Part shown: one piece after another, positions 1-9,653 of the stretch
Numbering within the stretch: position 1 is the first letter of the stretch
Layout of the letters: every line of letters starts with the position of its first letter
Source: Chaetoceros tenuissimus
Taxonomy: Eukaryota > Bacillariophyta > Thalassiosirophyceae > Chaetocerotales > Chaetocerotaceae
Direction: 5' to 3'
Length of the DNA: 64,000 nt
NCBI GenBank assembly: GCA_021927905.1
Contig: BLLK01000022.1
Span: 682,001-746,000, forward strand
The notes under the pieces: model-generated
The model's input: only the letters and a program-made list of their open reading frames with translations
What the model was told of the DNA's origin: nothing
Databases searched by the model: none
Translations under genes and position numbers: made by a program

Positions 1-777
1 CACGACAATATGGATTCACTTATAGAAGCTAAAGAAAAATATGATCGAGCACTGACGGACTATGAAAGAAAACGTAGAAGAACAAAACCAAAGTTTGACT
101 TGCCTATCTTTCTATCCTTTATTCGCCAACCCTTTTGCTCAAGTTTTAAAGCTGGGATTGGATACGAAGACTACGAACCATACTGCTTCATGGCCATTAA
201 CGCTCACTTAATCTTTGGCTCTAAAAAAGATCGTTGGCGCGAATTCGAGGCTCTCATGACATGGATAAAAGGGCGTGTTGAGAATCGTGAGAAAATGTAT
301 CATCCTTCTTTTATTCTTCTTGGTGACCTAAATTTGGACTTCGATGATCCAGATAAAGATATAAAGAAAATGGAAAACTTGATGAAAAAATTGGATGTAG
401 AATCAATGAAGGAAGTGCATGTAAACTTTCCTTTCCTAGATCCTCATCCAACTGAAAGTGAGCATTTCACCAGCAATATAAGACTTTCTCAAAGGTATGA
501 CCAGATTGGTCTTTTCTTTCACGACAATGATGGGTTAGGAAAAGGATTTCCGACACACAAAGAAAACAAGAGCTGTGGACAAGATAAGCAAGGTCCAGAC
601 TACGGCGTCTTCAATTTCACCGAGCTCTTTGCAAAAGCCCTGACAGGAGAATCATTTTCCATGAAATCTTCGGTGAAACAAAGAGTATTTGCCAGAAGAT
701 ATGAACATGAGGTTAGCGATCATATGCCTATCTGGTTGCGTCTCAAGCTAAAGAAAAGGACTAGTTCTTCGTCCTGA
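1..777 (+). CDS. Endonuclease/exonuclease/phosphatase-family protein, 3' part
   Basis: The reading frame is open from base 1, so this is the C-terminal part of a gene that begins upstream; the first Met (base 10) is probably internal. About 258 residues are visible. They carry marks of the DNase I-like metal-dependent fold: an NAHL strand, a LLGDLNLDFDD segment holding the catalytic Asp-x-Asn, a YDQIGLFF segment, and a final SDHMPIWLRL with the Asp-His pair that binds the scissile phosphate. Members of this superfamily cut nucleic acids or dephosphorylate inositol lipids and other substrates, and the visible part does not tell which. The protein ends in a Lys/Ser-rich tail. A bacterial-style secreted nuclease is possible, but the N-terminus needed to judge this is missing. 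The fold assignment is firm and the substrate is unknown. Confidence 0.8.
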   Translation, partial: HDNMDSLIEAKEKYDRALTDYERKRRRTKPKFDLPIFLSFIRQPFCSSFKAGIGYEDYEPYCFMAINAHLIFGSKKDRWREFEALMTWIKGRVENREKMYHPSFILLGDLNLDFDDPDKDIKKMENLMKKLDVESMKEVHVNFPFLDPHPTESEHFTSNIRLSQRYDQIGLFFHDNDGLGKGFPTHKENKSCGQDKQGPDYGVFNFTELFAKALTGESFSMKSSVKQRVFARRYEHEVSDHMPIWLRLKLKKRTSSSS

Positions 778-1736
778 ATGTATGAGAAGGAACAAACATA
801 TTCTTGTGTAATTAACGATGTAATAAATGGAAAGATACATCCAAAACTGCTAACATGCGCTTTCTTTTACTGCCTTTACAAAATTCACATAGTTTTTGCT
901 TAGAATCATATGAAATTAGAAGGCAACAACAATACGTAAATAGATTTTGCAATTATGACATGGTGGTATACATTTGAACATTTCTGTTCAATAGTGTAAC
1001 AAATTTAGGGAAGAGGACTGACTGCAATTAGTGGAATACCAAGCAATGATTGTTGATGAGACAAACACAAAAACTGTGTAAAGTATGCCTATCTTCAATC
1101 GAAGCAGATATATGCTATTCAATAAGAATAGAGTAATTGCTGCTAATATAACTCAACTCTATGATTAATCTTGCACCCGCATGAAGGATGTCGACACATG
1201 GAATTTGTGTAACTCCGAATAAGGATGCATATTTTCATCTACTGATTCGATTCAATCAAGGATCTTTACGAAGAAATCAATTACACAACGCGCAATACAA
1301 AAGAAATACGAAGAATTCATATTGACGCTGAAAACTGAACGAAATCTTTTGGTTCAATTTTTTCTTTCATTATGAACTACATATGGACAGACTAACAGAA
1401 GATTCATATCGGAATCATACCATATGCTCACATTGCAATGCAACAAATGCCTTTATGATAACAACATGACTTTATGATTTATGTGATTTGATGTGATGTA
1501 ATCATTCATATTCGAGCGATTGTGCGATTGTTTTTCGTGGTCGAAGGCGAATCAAAAAAGATAGAAAAGGAAAAGAAAGTAAGAAAGATACAGACTTTCA
1601 TTTTTGGTTGGTTTTGCGGTTTTGCCAAAATTTCCATTAGAAACCTCGTATTAGTGTTACAACTATGATCAACTTTCTTACGCTTTGTTTCATTGGTACA
1701 CTTTATAGATTGGATAGCAAGCATACAATACTCAGC
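778..1736. other. Intergenic, no gene seen
   Basis: AT-rich spacer between the phosphatase-like gene and RidA. Both strands hold only short open stretches without recognisable protein character. It should contain the 3' end of the first gene and the RidA promoter, but I see no convincing motif. Confidence 0.6.
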
Positions 1737-2280
1737 ATGGGAAAAATCGAAGAAAAGCTCGAGGGGATGGGCATTGAAATCCCAACAGTTACTCCATCGC
1801 AAGGTGAGATTGTCTGTTGGTGATGTTTCTCATTTTGGTCACTAGAATTGAGACTAGAGAAGTACTAACTTTTGTGAAACGAAAATAGGTAATTACGTTT
1901 CAGCAGTTAAAATGGGAAACGCACTACATTTGTGTGGACATATCCCCATGACAAAAGATGGTCTTCTTAAAGGAAAATTAGGATCAACTTATACAGTAGA
2001 GCAAGGATATGAAAGCGCAAAAGCTTGTGCAATTAATATTCTCGCAACACTTAAGAGTGAGTTGGGGACTTTGGACAGGGTAAAGCAGGTTGTCAAAGTT
2101 GTTGGTTTTGTAGCATGTACAGACGATTTTGAACAGCAGCCTGCAGTTATCAACGGCGCTTCAGATTTCTTTGTCGAAGTTTTTGGTGAGAAAGGTCGTC
2201 ACGCGAGGTCTGCAGTGGGAACAAATAGTTTGCCTCTGGGCATTGCAACGGAAGTTGAATGCATTATTGAATTCGAATAA
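1737..2280 (+). CDS. RidA/YjgF-family enamine/imine deaminase
   Basis: Two exons, 1737-1803 and 1889-2280, joined across an 85-base intron (GTGAG to ATAG, phase 1), give 152 residues. Splicing restores the family start: MGKIEEKLEGMGIEIP, then PSQGNYVSAVK leading into GNALHLCGHIP. The rest matches the longer RidA-like group (about 150 residues), with LGTLDRVKQVVKVVGFV and INGASDFFVEVFGEKGRHAR; the Arg of GRHARSAVG is the conserved substrate-carboxylate binder. RidA proteins hydrolyse reactive enamine/imine intermediates such as 2-aminoacrylate made by PLP enzymes, as trimers. No transit peptide is visible, so the cytosol is likely. Start choice: the upstream ATG gives the full family N-terminus, whereas the internal Met at 1912 would drop the first strand. 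The assignment is firm at family level. Confidence 0.88.
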
Positions 2281-2770
2281 GTGATTTCATGTAATAACAA
2301 AGGACTGTGCTATGATGTAATGAATGCATATTGAAAGGAAATCTATCATTTATCAGTCGCTGTGTCAAAAATCAAGAGCAGTGATGTTTTTCTCAGAGGA
2401 ATACCTATACCAAGCTACATAAAGTCAATTTTTAATAGACATAAAATATCGTGTAAATACATAAGTTTCTTTTGCTATTGTTTCTAATCAGTTTCTTGTT
2501 CTGATAAATGCTACATTGGTTAAAAAGTGTTCATAAAATCTCTCCTATGATTTTTCTCCTTTTTGAATTTTGACACTCACTATTTTAGACCTATGACAGG
2601 ATATTTTTCCTCACCCTCATCACCACATACATCACCACCACCACTCATTGCCCATGCATCTCCCATCTTCATCTTGAACTCTTCGTATCATTACTTTCCT
2701 TCTTCAGTAATTGCATCAACTTGGCTGAATCGTCGCTATTTGATATGAACAGAATATCTTTCATTGTGAT
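2281..2770. other. Intergenic with CA-rich stretch
   Basis: Spacer between RidA and the methyltransferase gene. It includes a run of CATCACCA-type repeats around 2610-2650 that gives a Ser/Pro/His-rich open frame (2563-2748) without other protein-like features. I treat it as 5' untranslated or promoter DNA. Confidence 0.5.
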
Positions 2771-4314
2771 ATGAAGAGAGATAAGGTATGGTACGAATAT
2801 AACATCCACGGAGATGACGTGCACGACGAGGGATTTAATCTTTTCGAACCAGATCCAGAAGACAAGTACGAAATTCTTGAATGGAACTTTGATGGTTTAC
2901 CTACAATAACATTGAGAGGAAATGCAGAGGACTATACAAACTCAACAGGGATGACTGTATGGGCAGGAGCAGAGCTTCTAGCAGAGTATCTGTTACGAAA
3001 CCGACAATTAGTGAAGAAAAAGAAATGTCTTGAAATTGGTTCAGGCTTGGGTTTATGTGGCATCATTGCATTTCATTTAGGGGCTGATACAGTGTGTTTA
3101 TCAGATGGTGATATAACTGTATTAGAGAATCTAAGATTCAATATACAAAACTTGTGTCAGGAACAAGAAGGTGCTATCCATTGCCCTCAGCTGATCTGGG
3201 GCCAAGATTTACAGGAATTTCAAAATGAGTATGGTGTTCAAGATATAATATTTGCTACCGATTGTGGGTATATTACAAAGAGTTTGATTCCAATGTTCGA
3301 AACAGTATATACGCTGCTTAACCCAGATGGTGGAATATTTCTTTTTGTCAATAAGTGTAGTAGTCAAGCCTCGATGGATTTCATACTTGAAAAAGCAAAA
3401 GAGTGTGGCTTGGAGATGTATGACAGAGGAAGCACGGAGAAAGAGAATAATACGGAAGATGAGCAAATCTACACATTTCGTCGAAAAAGGACCATATTAG
3501 AAGATAAAGAATGGAGGGAGTATCACATTAATGGAGATGACGTGCACGACGAAGCCTTTAATCTTTTTGCGTCTCCTGAAGAGAAATATCAAATGCTCGA
3601 GTGGAATTATCCAAATGTACCAACGATTAGACTTCGTGGTAATGCAGATGATTACACTAATAGTACAGGTGAGTAAAAAAGTTCGAGGTTTAAGTGAGAA
3701 CAGGAATCAACACTAAAATTTCATCAATGTTAGGCATGACAATATGGACAGGAGCTGAAGTCATGTGTGACTTTTTGATTGAAAACATTGAAGTATTTAA
3801 AGGCAAGAAAGTGCTCGAACTAGGCTGTGGCTTAGGCCTTGTCTCGATTTTGGCATTTCATTTAGGTGCCAAGTCTGTATGTATTACTGATGGAGACATC
3901 GATGTTATGAGAAATTTGCGATTTAACATCGAGGAATCTCGAGCTGACTTTCGACACAGAGGAAAAAATAGCCTCCAAATTTCTTGCCCGCAATTAATTT
4001 GGGGAAAAGATATTGATACATTTCAGGAAGCTTATGGTAAATTTGATGTAATAATTGCCGCAGATTGTAGCTACATCACAAAAAGTATTATGCCAATGTT
4101 TGAAACCATCAACAAGCTCCTTGAGCCAAAAACTGGTAGGCTTCTATTCAATCATGTATCAAGTTCCTTAACAGATATGGAGTACATGCTTGAAAGTGCA
4201 GACAAATGCAACCTTGATCTTGTCAGTGCAAAAGAATATGAAACAGGCGACGAGGATGGCGTTAATTTTGATAGACCTAAATGCGTACGAGTTTTTAAGC
4301 TACGAGAAACATGA
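2771..4314 (+). CDS. Protein with two fused METTL21-like methyltransferase domains
   Basis: Two exons, 2771-3668 and 3734-4314 (65-base intron, GTGAGT to TTAG, phase 1), give 492 residues. The protein is an internal duplication. Unit 1 (about residues 1-230) and unit 2 (about 245-492) each begin with W(Y/R)EY followed by HGDDVHDE or NGDDVHDE, pass through YTNSTGMT(V/I)W, and hold an SAM-binding motif I, LEIGSGLGL at about 87-95 and LELGCGLGL at about 327-335. Each has the CPQLIWG strand and a (T/A)DC(G/S)YITKS segment in the position of the methyltransferase-16 post-IV motif. This family (METTL21, METTL18 and kin) methylates lysine or histidine on chaperones, elongation factors and ribosomal proteins. 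The intron interrupts unit 2 exactly where unit 1 is continuous. Both units keep motif I, so both could bind SAM. The substrate is unknown. Confidence 0.82.
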
Positions 4315-4386
4315 TGCACATATAAATTCTATAATTTCTGAATTTTTACGGATTTTTGTTTTCTAATATTTATTGAATAAGTGCAA

Positions 4387-4887
4387 TTACTTGTTCTCCT
4401 CCTCTACATCACTGAAAATCATAGGATCACTTCTAACCAATTGCTCCTTATACATCTCAGCATGTTCCAAAGGGTATTTGCCACACATAGCAGCTCCTCC
4501 AGCTTGTGCTTGCTTGAAAATACTTGCTGCCTGAGCCTCATCCATATCCTCCATAATTTCACACATTCTTTCAACGACATGAGCCTGGTCGTAAGCATCA
4601 TCTCCTAGAAGCATTACTTTGAAAAGAGGAGCATCTTCGAAATCCTCATCACGACGAGACACTGGTCCAGATGACTTTGCTCTATTCTTTTCAACTGACT
4701 TTGCTCTTTGCTTTGTGACTTGCTTGGTGTCAACCCCTACTTTTGGCTTCGCAATAGCTGCTCCTCCATCTTTGTCTGATTCTGCAAAAAGAGATGTTGA
4801 TGGTCTTGCTACAAACACTGGAGAAGTTGTGAATGCAAAAGCGCTCGAGAAGTAAGCAAGAACAAGGAAAATAATAGTCTGACGCAT
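4387..4887 (-). CDS. clpS: Plastid ClpS, N-degron adaptor of the Clp protease
   Basis: Single exon, 166 residues. The N-terminus is a hydrophobic signal peptide (MRQTIIFLVLAYFSSAFAF) ending in an AFAF cleavage motif, the bipartite plastid-targeting signature of diatoms, where Phe after the signal cut directs import through the secondary plastid membranes. A Lys/Ala-rich linker follows to about residue 85. The ClpS core then runs from FKVMLLGDDAYDQAHVV to the end, with the family's alternating helix pattern: VVERMCEIMEDMDEAQAASIF and a HAEMYKEQL helix. ClpS delivers N-degron substrates to the Hsp100 ClpC. The usual ND of the ligand pocket is GDD here, a modest departure. It is transcribed divergently from the GST gene with 374 bases between starts. 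Confidence 0.8.
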   Translation of the reverse strand: MRQTIIFLVLAYFSSAFAFTTSPVFVARPSTSLFAESDKDGGAAIAKPKVGVDTKQVTKQRAKSVEKNRAKSSGPVSRRDEDFEDAPLFKVMLLGDDAYDQAHVVERMCEIMEDMDEAQAASIFKQAQAGGAAMCGKYPLEHAEMYKEQLVRSDPMIFSDVEEENK

Positions 4888-5261
4888 GTTGCAGAATTTA
4901 ATTGAGAATTGACTATGTAGTAAATGTAATGAACAGTTTTGTAGAAGAAGAAAGTGTCAACCTATTTGTGTTGTGATGAGATAGAGATGGATGGCTCTCC
5001 ATAACAATTTTCCTCTTCTTTGTTGAAGTTCCAGTTGTTTTGTTTGGTGCATGTGCGTACGTACTACATTATACTTACAGAACTAATTCCTATCCCAACA
5101 CGATTTAACCATGCTTTAACGTTCTTTTAGAATGAGAAGAATATCCAATCAAGACATCATCACATCATCACCCATCATCTCTTCAAAGAACCCCATTCTC
5201 CTACAGACCACAGAGCAGAGCAGAGATTGCTTTCTAATAACCCAGCTCAGACAAAAAAATC
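4888..5261. promoter_or_regulatory. Divergent promoter region of clpS and the GST gene
   Basis: A 374-base gap between two genes that point away from each other, so both promoters must lie here. It holds the palindrome GTACGTAC at 5057-5064, 170 bases upstream of clpS and about 200 upstream of the GST start. The same 8-mer appears in other gene-free spaces of this window. CATCATCACATCATC-type repeats sit at about 5155-5175. Function is inferred from position only. Confidence 0.4.
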
Positions 5262-5963
5262 ATGAGTCCAAAGCTAACATTGATCTATTTCCCGATTGCA
5301 GGAAGAGCTGAACCTATTCGTTTGACCGCAGCTGCAGGCGCCTTGAAATTCACAAACAAGGTAGTTACGTTTCAAGAATTCTCCCAGATCAAAGAAGATA
5401 AAGATATCCTTCCTCTCGGGCAGCTCCCAGTTCTTCAAATCGAAGAATCTGATGGATCAAAAATGACAATCACTCAATCAGAAGCCATATTGAGATATTT
5501 TGGAAAGAAGACAGGTCTCTACCCTACAAATGAAATAGAGGCTATGCAAGTAGACTCTTGTCTGAATGTAGTTGAAGATATGAAGGCAACCCTTGTTATG
5601 ACAATCAAAGGCGCCGTCAAATCATTTGTGAGCGAAAGTGACTGGACAAAAGAGGAAGTGCTTAATATTCGCAAAAAATGGCTAGAAAATTCCATGCCTA
5701 AAAGTTTGGGATATTTTGAAGAAGTTCTCCAGAACAGTTCCAGTGGGTGGTTAGTAGGGGAAAACATTACAATTGCAGATTTGTTACTATACACTGATCT
5801 TCAATGGCTAACAATGGGTGTGCTTGATGGGATTCCAAAAGATTTTCTCAATTCTTATCCAAAATGTTTGGCACTTATGAAAAAAGTGGAAAGTATAGAT
5901 GGAATCAAGAAATGGCAAGAAAAGTATTCCAAACCTTACTCCACATTCGAATATGAACCCTAA
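5262..5963 (+). CDS. Sigma-class-like glutathione S-transferase
   Basis: Single exon, 233 residues, close to the usual GST length. The thioredoxin-like N-terminal domain shows LTLIYFPIAGRAEPIRL, where the Tyr is the expected glutathione-activating residue and GRAEPIR is the hallmark of sigma, pi, alpha and mu GSTs. LGQLPVLQ carries the cis-Pro and TQSEAILRYF the Ser that holds the gamma-glutamyl group. The all-helical C-terminal domain follows from about residue 90, with the conserved ITIADLLLY N-cap motif. No targeting signal is visible, so it is probably cytosolic. Role: glutathione conjugation or prostaglandin-synthase-like isomerisation; the sequence does not decide. A second, more distant GST-fold gene lies at 59300-60325. 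Confidence 0.9.
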   Translation: MSPKLTLIYFPIAGRAEPIRLTAAAGALKFTNKVVTFQEFSQIKEDKDILPLGQLPVLQIEESDGSKMTITQSEAILRYFGKKTGLYPTNEIEAMQVDSCLNVVEDMKATLVMTIKGAVKSFVSESDWTKEEVLNIRKKWLENSMPKSLGYFEEVLQNSSSGWLVGENITIADLLLYTDLQWLTMGVLDGIPKDFLNSYPKCLALMKKVESIDGIKKWQEKYSKPYSTFEYEP

Positions 5964-6014
5964 AAACATAGGATAGATACAAAGCACTTTTATTTTTAAG
6001 AAAAGAAATACTAA

Positions 6015-7112
6015 TTATTTGGTCATTCTATCATACTCATCTTGTTCAACTCCACCGGTTGATATCGTGACCAATGCAGCTGAAAAGAATGTTAAAATTG
6101 CTACGAATGTAGACAGTACTTTAGCTTCTCTATTCAAAGCAAACCAAGAGGTTGAAGTTCCTATCGTGACTATAGTTGCTAGTATTCTCCGTCTCCGAGT
6201 CGGCTTTCTATTAATGAAAGTCAAAAACTCTTTTGCTAGGCGTGAATCTTGTCCCTCTCTGCATCTTGAAAATATGAATCGAGTCCCCGATGAACCTCCC
6301 TTCCCCACTCTTACTACCGCATCATTATATGTTGTATCCAATACGACACTAGTTGGAGGTCCAAGTTGGAAGTTACCCAATCTTCCCCTTTTCCCTAGTA
6401 CTATACGGGGAGGATCAAAGAACGCTTTGACAGCGAAATTCGACAATGACTGATTGTATTTGCGCTCATTTTCTTTCCTTTCTGATTTATTCAGAGCTAC
6501 TGCATCTCCACGAAGAATGATATGAAGCTTGATTAAATTGAAAAAAATAGAATCAAAAGAAATTACATTCACTGCCTCGGCTACAACTGTTGCCATTCGG
6601 CTCTCGTCTGTGGTGTTTCCTTTGATGCTTACTTGAAGCTTGCCTTGGCCTGTGTAATTGGTTGGCAGTAGGTGTTGATAGGTTCTTGGGGGTCTAACAA
6701 GTGAGGTGAGTTTGTTGCTTTTTCTAGTCCATTTGCCTCCGACGGGGTTATCATTTTCCCTTTCTGGCTTTTGAACAACATGAGTTACATTATATAGTCC
6801 TACCAACGGTTCAAATCGAGTCAAATCATTATCAGGTTTTATGAGTTTGTCATCCAACAGTCGAGTTGCAAATGATTGTTCAAGTTCTTCCACTCTGTTT
6901 ACAATATCTTGCTTTCTAAACATATTGCTCCCACCTAGATCATCATCGGCTTTCAATTTCTTAATTTCGGATAGCAAAATCCTTGTCGGCGAAGCATAGT
7001 GTAAACTCGACCTTTTACAGAAGCTATTGATAGTTGATGTTGGAAAAGACTCTACTAAGAACGAGAAAACTGATGAGACTAGAACGATTCCAACTCTTAT
7101 CGTTATAGTCAT
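6015..7112 (-). CDS. Plastid lipid-associated protein (PAP/fibrillin) with membrane anchor
   Basis: Single exon, 365 residues from the Met at 7112; another Met five codons upstream (7127) precedes a less hydrophobic start. The N-terminus MTITIRVGIVLVSSVFSFLV looks like a signal peptide, as expected for a protein entering a complex plastid. The fibrillin core runs from about residue 95 (LVGLYNVTHVVQKPE) to about 305. It includes FFDPPRIVLGKRGRLGNFQ and the typical VVLDTTYNDAVVRVGKGG, then RFIFSR. Fibrillins bind lipids at plastoglobules and thylakoids and help in stress tolerance. Unusually, two hydrophobic helices follow the domain (ILATIVTIGTSTSWFAL and VLSTFVAILTFFSAALVTI), suggesting a C-terminal membrane hairpin. 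The family call rests on the core motifs and the C-terminal anchor on hydrophobicity alone. Confidence 0.72.
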   Translation of the reverse strand: MTITIRVGIVLVSSVFSFLVESFPTSTINSFCKRSSLHYASPTRILLSEIKKLKADDDLGGSNMFRKQDIVNRVEELEQSFATRLLDDKLIKPDNDLTRFEPLVGLYNVTHVVQKPERENDNPVGGKWTRKSNKLTSLVRPPRTYQHLLPTNYTGQGKLQVSIKGNTTDESRMATVVAEAVNVISFDSIFFNLIKLHIILRGDAVALNKSERKENERKYNQSLSNFAVKAFFDPPRIVLGKRGRLGNFQLGPPTSVVLDTTYNDAVVRVGKGGSSGTRFIFSRCREGQDSRLAKEFLTFINRKPTRRRRILATIVTIGTSTSWFALNREAKVLSTFVAILTFFSAALVTISTGGVEQDEYDRMTK

Positions 7113-7584
7113 TTCATGCACATACAATAGAGGTAAAACTCTCTAGTCTACTTATTGCAAACTTCAATGTTATGGTCTTGGTGTGCTTTTGCTGTGTACT
7201 CTGTTTATTCTCCTTGTTTTTGTATTTTTGTGTAGAAAAAAAAAGGATTTACAGACGTAGTACGGTACGTACTTACTGTTACTGTTGCAACTTGAAGTAT
7301 CCTTCTATTCAGGTTGGGAATAGTTTTCGTCATTTTTAGTACTGCTAGAGACTGTAGTCTATGCCATTGCCATTTCTTTTATGTTTATTTGAAAAGAGTT
7401 TCATCGTATTTTAAAATCATTTATCTTCATTCTCCTTCAAATTCGAGAGGATGCTTCGATGAAAACAATGACGAGTTTCTTATTTTAATTAGATGTTTTA
7501 TTCATTTGTTCCAGACGCTGGGCATCGTTTCCCTTTTTTCTTCTTTATAGCATCTTTTTTAGTCTTGATAGAATTTTTATTGTT
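7113..7584. other. Intergenic; fibrillin promoter side
   Basis: AT-rich spacer between the start of the fibrillin gene and the 3' end of the PSxxPS membrane protein. It contains GTACGTAC at 7265-7272, about 150 bases upstream of the fibrillin start. The rest holds only short Phe/Leu-rich open stretches with no protein-like character. Confidence 0.5.
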
Positions 7585-9384
7585 TCAGCATGAACTGCAT
7601 GTTTGTCGGCAATTCTCAAGAACTGATGAGTAGCAAAATCGATCGATTCTTATCTGTGCCCTCTGTGGTTCACTTGTCAGCCAAGCGCAATTACGGGTTC
7701 TTCTAACAGTAGTGCTAGTATTTATAATCTCGAATTCAAAGTCCGGATCATCTACACACGACAAACTAGGATCTGTAGTATCTGTTCCTTTCAATGCCGT
7801 GGGCGATAATGTTAACTGTTTGGAAGGGCTGCTTGTGTGTAAAATGGACGGTTTATTGGAAGTAAGTAATGAAGGCTTCGACGTCGGGGTTATAGAAGGC
7901 TCATCTGATGGTGACAATGAAAGCTGTAATGTAGGTTTTGAAGAAGGCTCACTTGACGGATGTGTTGATGATACCAAGCTCGGATGACTTGAAGGCAATA
8001 CTGACAGTAACACGCTGGGGATAATAGATATTTCCTTTGAGGGTGACAAACTTGTATTCCTGGACGGTGACAAAGTGAACGTGCCAGTAGGTAATGAGGA
8101 AGGAAATCGACTTGGTAATTTCAAAACTTTCACCTGTGTTGGTGCAGTACTTGGCAGCTTGGATGGTATCATCGAAGAATATTTTATGCTCGTCATAGCA
8201 ATGGAAGGCACGTTTGTTTGATACTTTATCTCAGAAGATGGCTCGACCGAGACAGATATCATCGACGGTGAGGTATTTTTCTGAATGGAAGGAATCTCTG
8301 ACTTGTGTGTAGATGGAACCGAGCTCGGGTTAACATTCATCCATATGTTAGGAACTGCTGTCATGGGTTGATTTGATGGCGACGGTGATAGGCTATAATG
8401 AGTTGGATATACGTTTGGCCTTCCTTTTCCTCTATCATATCCGTATGCATGGAATGCTTCGCTTGGTAAGTTGGAGATAGCCTCCGATGAACCAAGACTT
8501 GGCCAGCTTGAAGGTACTGAAGAATACGCATCCAACGGGATTTCGCTAGGTTCATCTTGGTTCATGGAAAAGGAGATGGTCAGTGTTTTCGCTTCTGAAG
8601 CATCCATTTGTATCATGCTTCATAAATTACACTACTTACCAGAAGGCATCGATGATGGCTCAACCGACGGCATGTGGGAAACTGGACTCGAAGGCGGGGT
8701 AGCGAGAAGTCTATGTTTTAAAGTAAGGACTGTAATAATTGAGGTAACAATGACGAGACAATACTTCAGCAGTTTTTGTTCTCTCAATGTAGCTCGGAAG
8801 CAACGTGTCCAGCTTGAATTCTGTAGATTCAACTCATCAAAGCCGTCGATCCCAGTTAAAGAAAGACTGCTCCTTTGACGAATTATTCTATCTGGGACAA
8901 TCATTTTCAATGGGCGTCGTGAGAAAGATGTTTTACGAACCCTTTGCACCGATGCAAATTCTTTCCTCTGTCTGTTTCTAGAAAATGATATTCTTCTTAC
9001 TTGACGGTCAACAGAAGGGAGACTTTGCTTTCCAATTTCACCGTTTGGCACAAATGACCGATCTGATTCACTTCCTGAAATACTTCTGATATGATTTCTT
9101 CTTTCACCACTCCGAAATCTGTCATTCACACTTTTACTTCTGAAGTTGGCTTTTTTACCATTTCCCTCTACTACTTGACGGCGATTCCTGTGTATTTCAT
9201 TTTTTACGTACTTTGTTTTTTTGGAACGATCACTTCTTTCTCTCTTTTTACTGTCTTCATCATGTTCTTGTTGTCTTTGATCAGTATTTACAGAGTAGAA
9301 ACTGCTATTTAAAGGAAATTTCCATTTTACACTCGGGCGGGAATAATGGTAAGATCTAGAGTGCCTTTTAGGTGTTGGACTCAT
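7585..9384 (-). CDS. PSxxPS-repeat membrane protein with Cys-rich tail
   Basis: Two exons, 9384-8640 and 8594-7585, joined across a 45-base intron (GTAAGT to TCAG, phase 1), give 584 residues. Residues 1-205 are very basic and hydrophilic (Arg/Ser/Lys) and should be cytoplasmic. One transmembrane helix follows at about 208-226 (KYCLVIVTSIITVLTL). From about 230 to 525 the protein is Ser/Pro/Thr repeats of the PSxxPS type, a likely O-glycosylated stalk. The last 57 residues are a Cys-rich module (CVDDPDFEFEI, RNCAW, RFC, then ENCRQTCSSC), resembling a ShK-like fold and shared with the neighbour at 9654-10713. Such proteins are common at diatom surfaces and are suspected in adhesion or wall attachment, but function is unproven. 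The topology suggests type II, with a cytosolic basic head and an extracellular stalk. The intron is short for diatoms, yet the frames join cleanly and keep the PS pattern. Confidence 0.72.
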
Positions 9385-9446
9385 TTCTATGAAACAATCT
9401 CCTCTTTGACATCAAATCTAAAAAAAATTGGTCAGCGAGTAACAGT

Positions 9447-9485
9447 TTGTTGCGTTAGTTCCCATAATGGGAACTAACGCAACAA
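9447..9485. repeat. Perfect 39-base palindrome
   Basis: Two 19-base arms around a single A; the inner 17 bases of the left arm read GTTGCGTTAGTTCCCAT and the right arm is its exact reverse complement. It lies in the 269-base gap between the 3' end of the first lectin-like gene (9654) and the start of the PSxxPS membrane gene (9384), about 60 bases upstream of that start. No U-run follows, so a terminator is unlikely. It could be an operator-like site or a hairpin-forming scar. Confidence 0.85.
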
Positions 9486-9653
9486 CTACATATGGACAAG
9501 ACAACAACTTCGAGAAATTTCTATCATTGATCATGTCAATATTCACAAAAATACTGGTACTACTAATGCCATCACATCAAGAAAGGTACGTAAAACAAAA
9601 CCTATTATTTTTTATCGTATTATTTCATGAACATGACGTGATTTCTTTCTTTA

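Noticed and set aside
1506-1802. 98-residue open stretch on the minus strand
   Set aside because: It overlaps the first exon of RidA on the other strand and shows no protein-like features.
2563-2748. Ser/Pro/His-rich open stretch before the methyltransferase gene
   Set aside because: Composition follows from CATCACCA repeats; no partner exon or domain.
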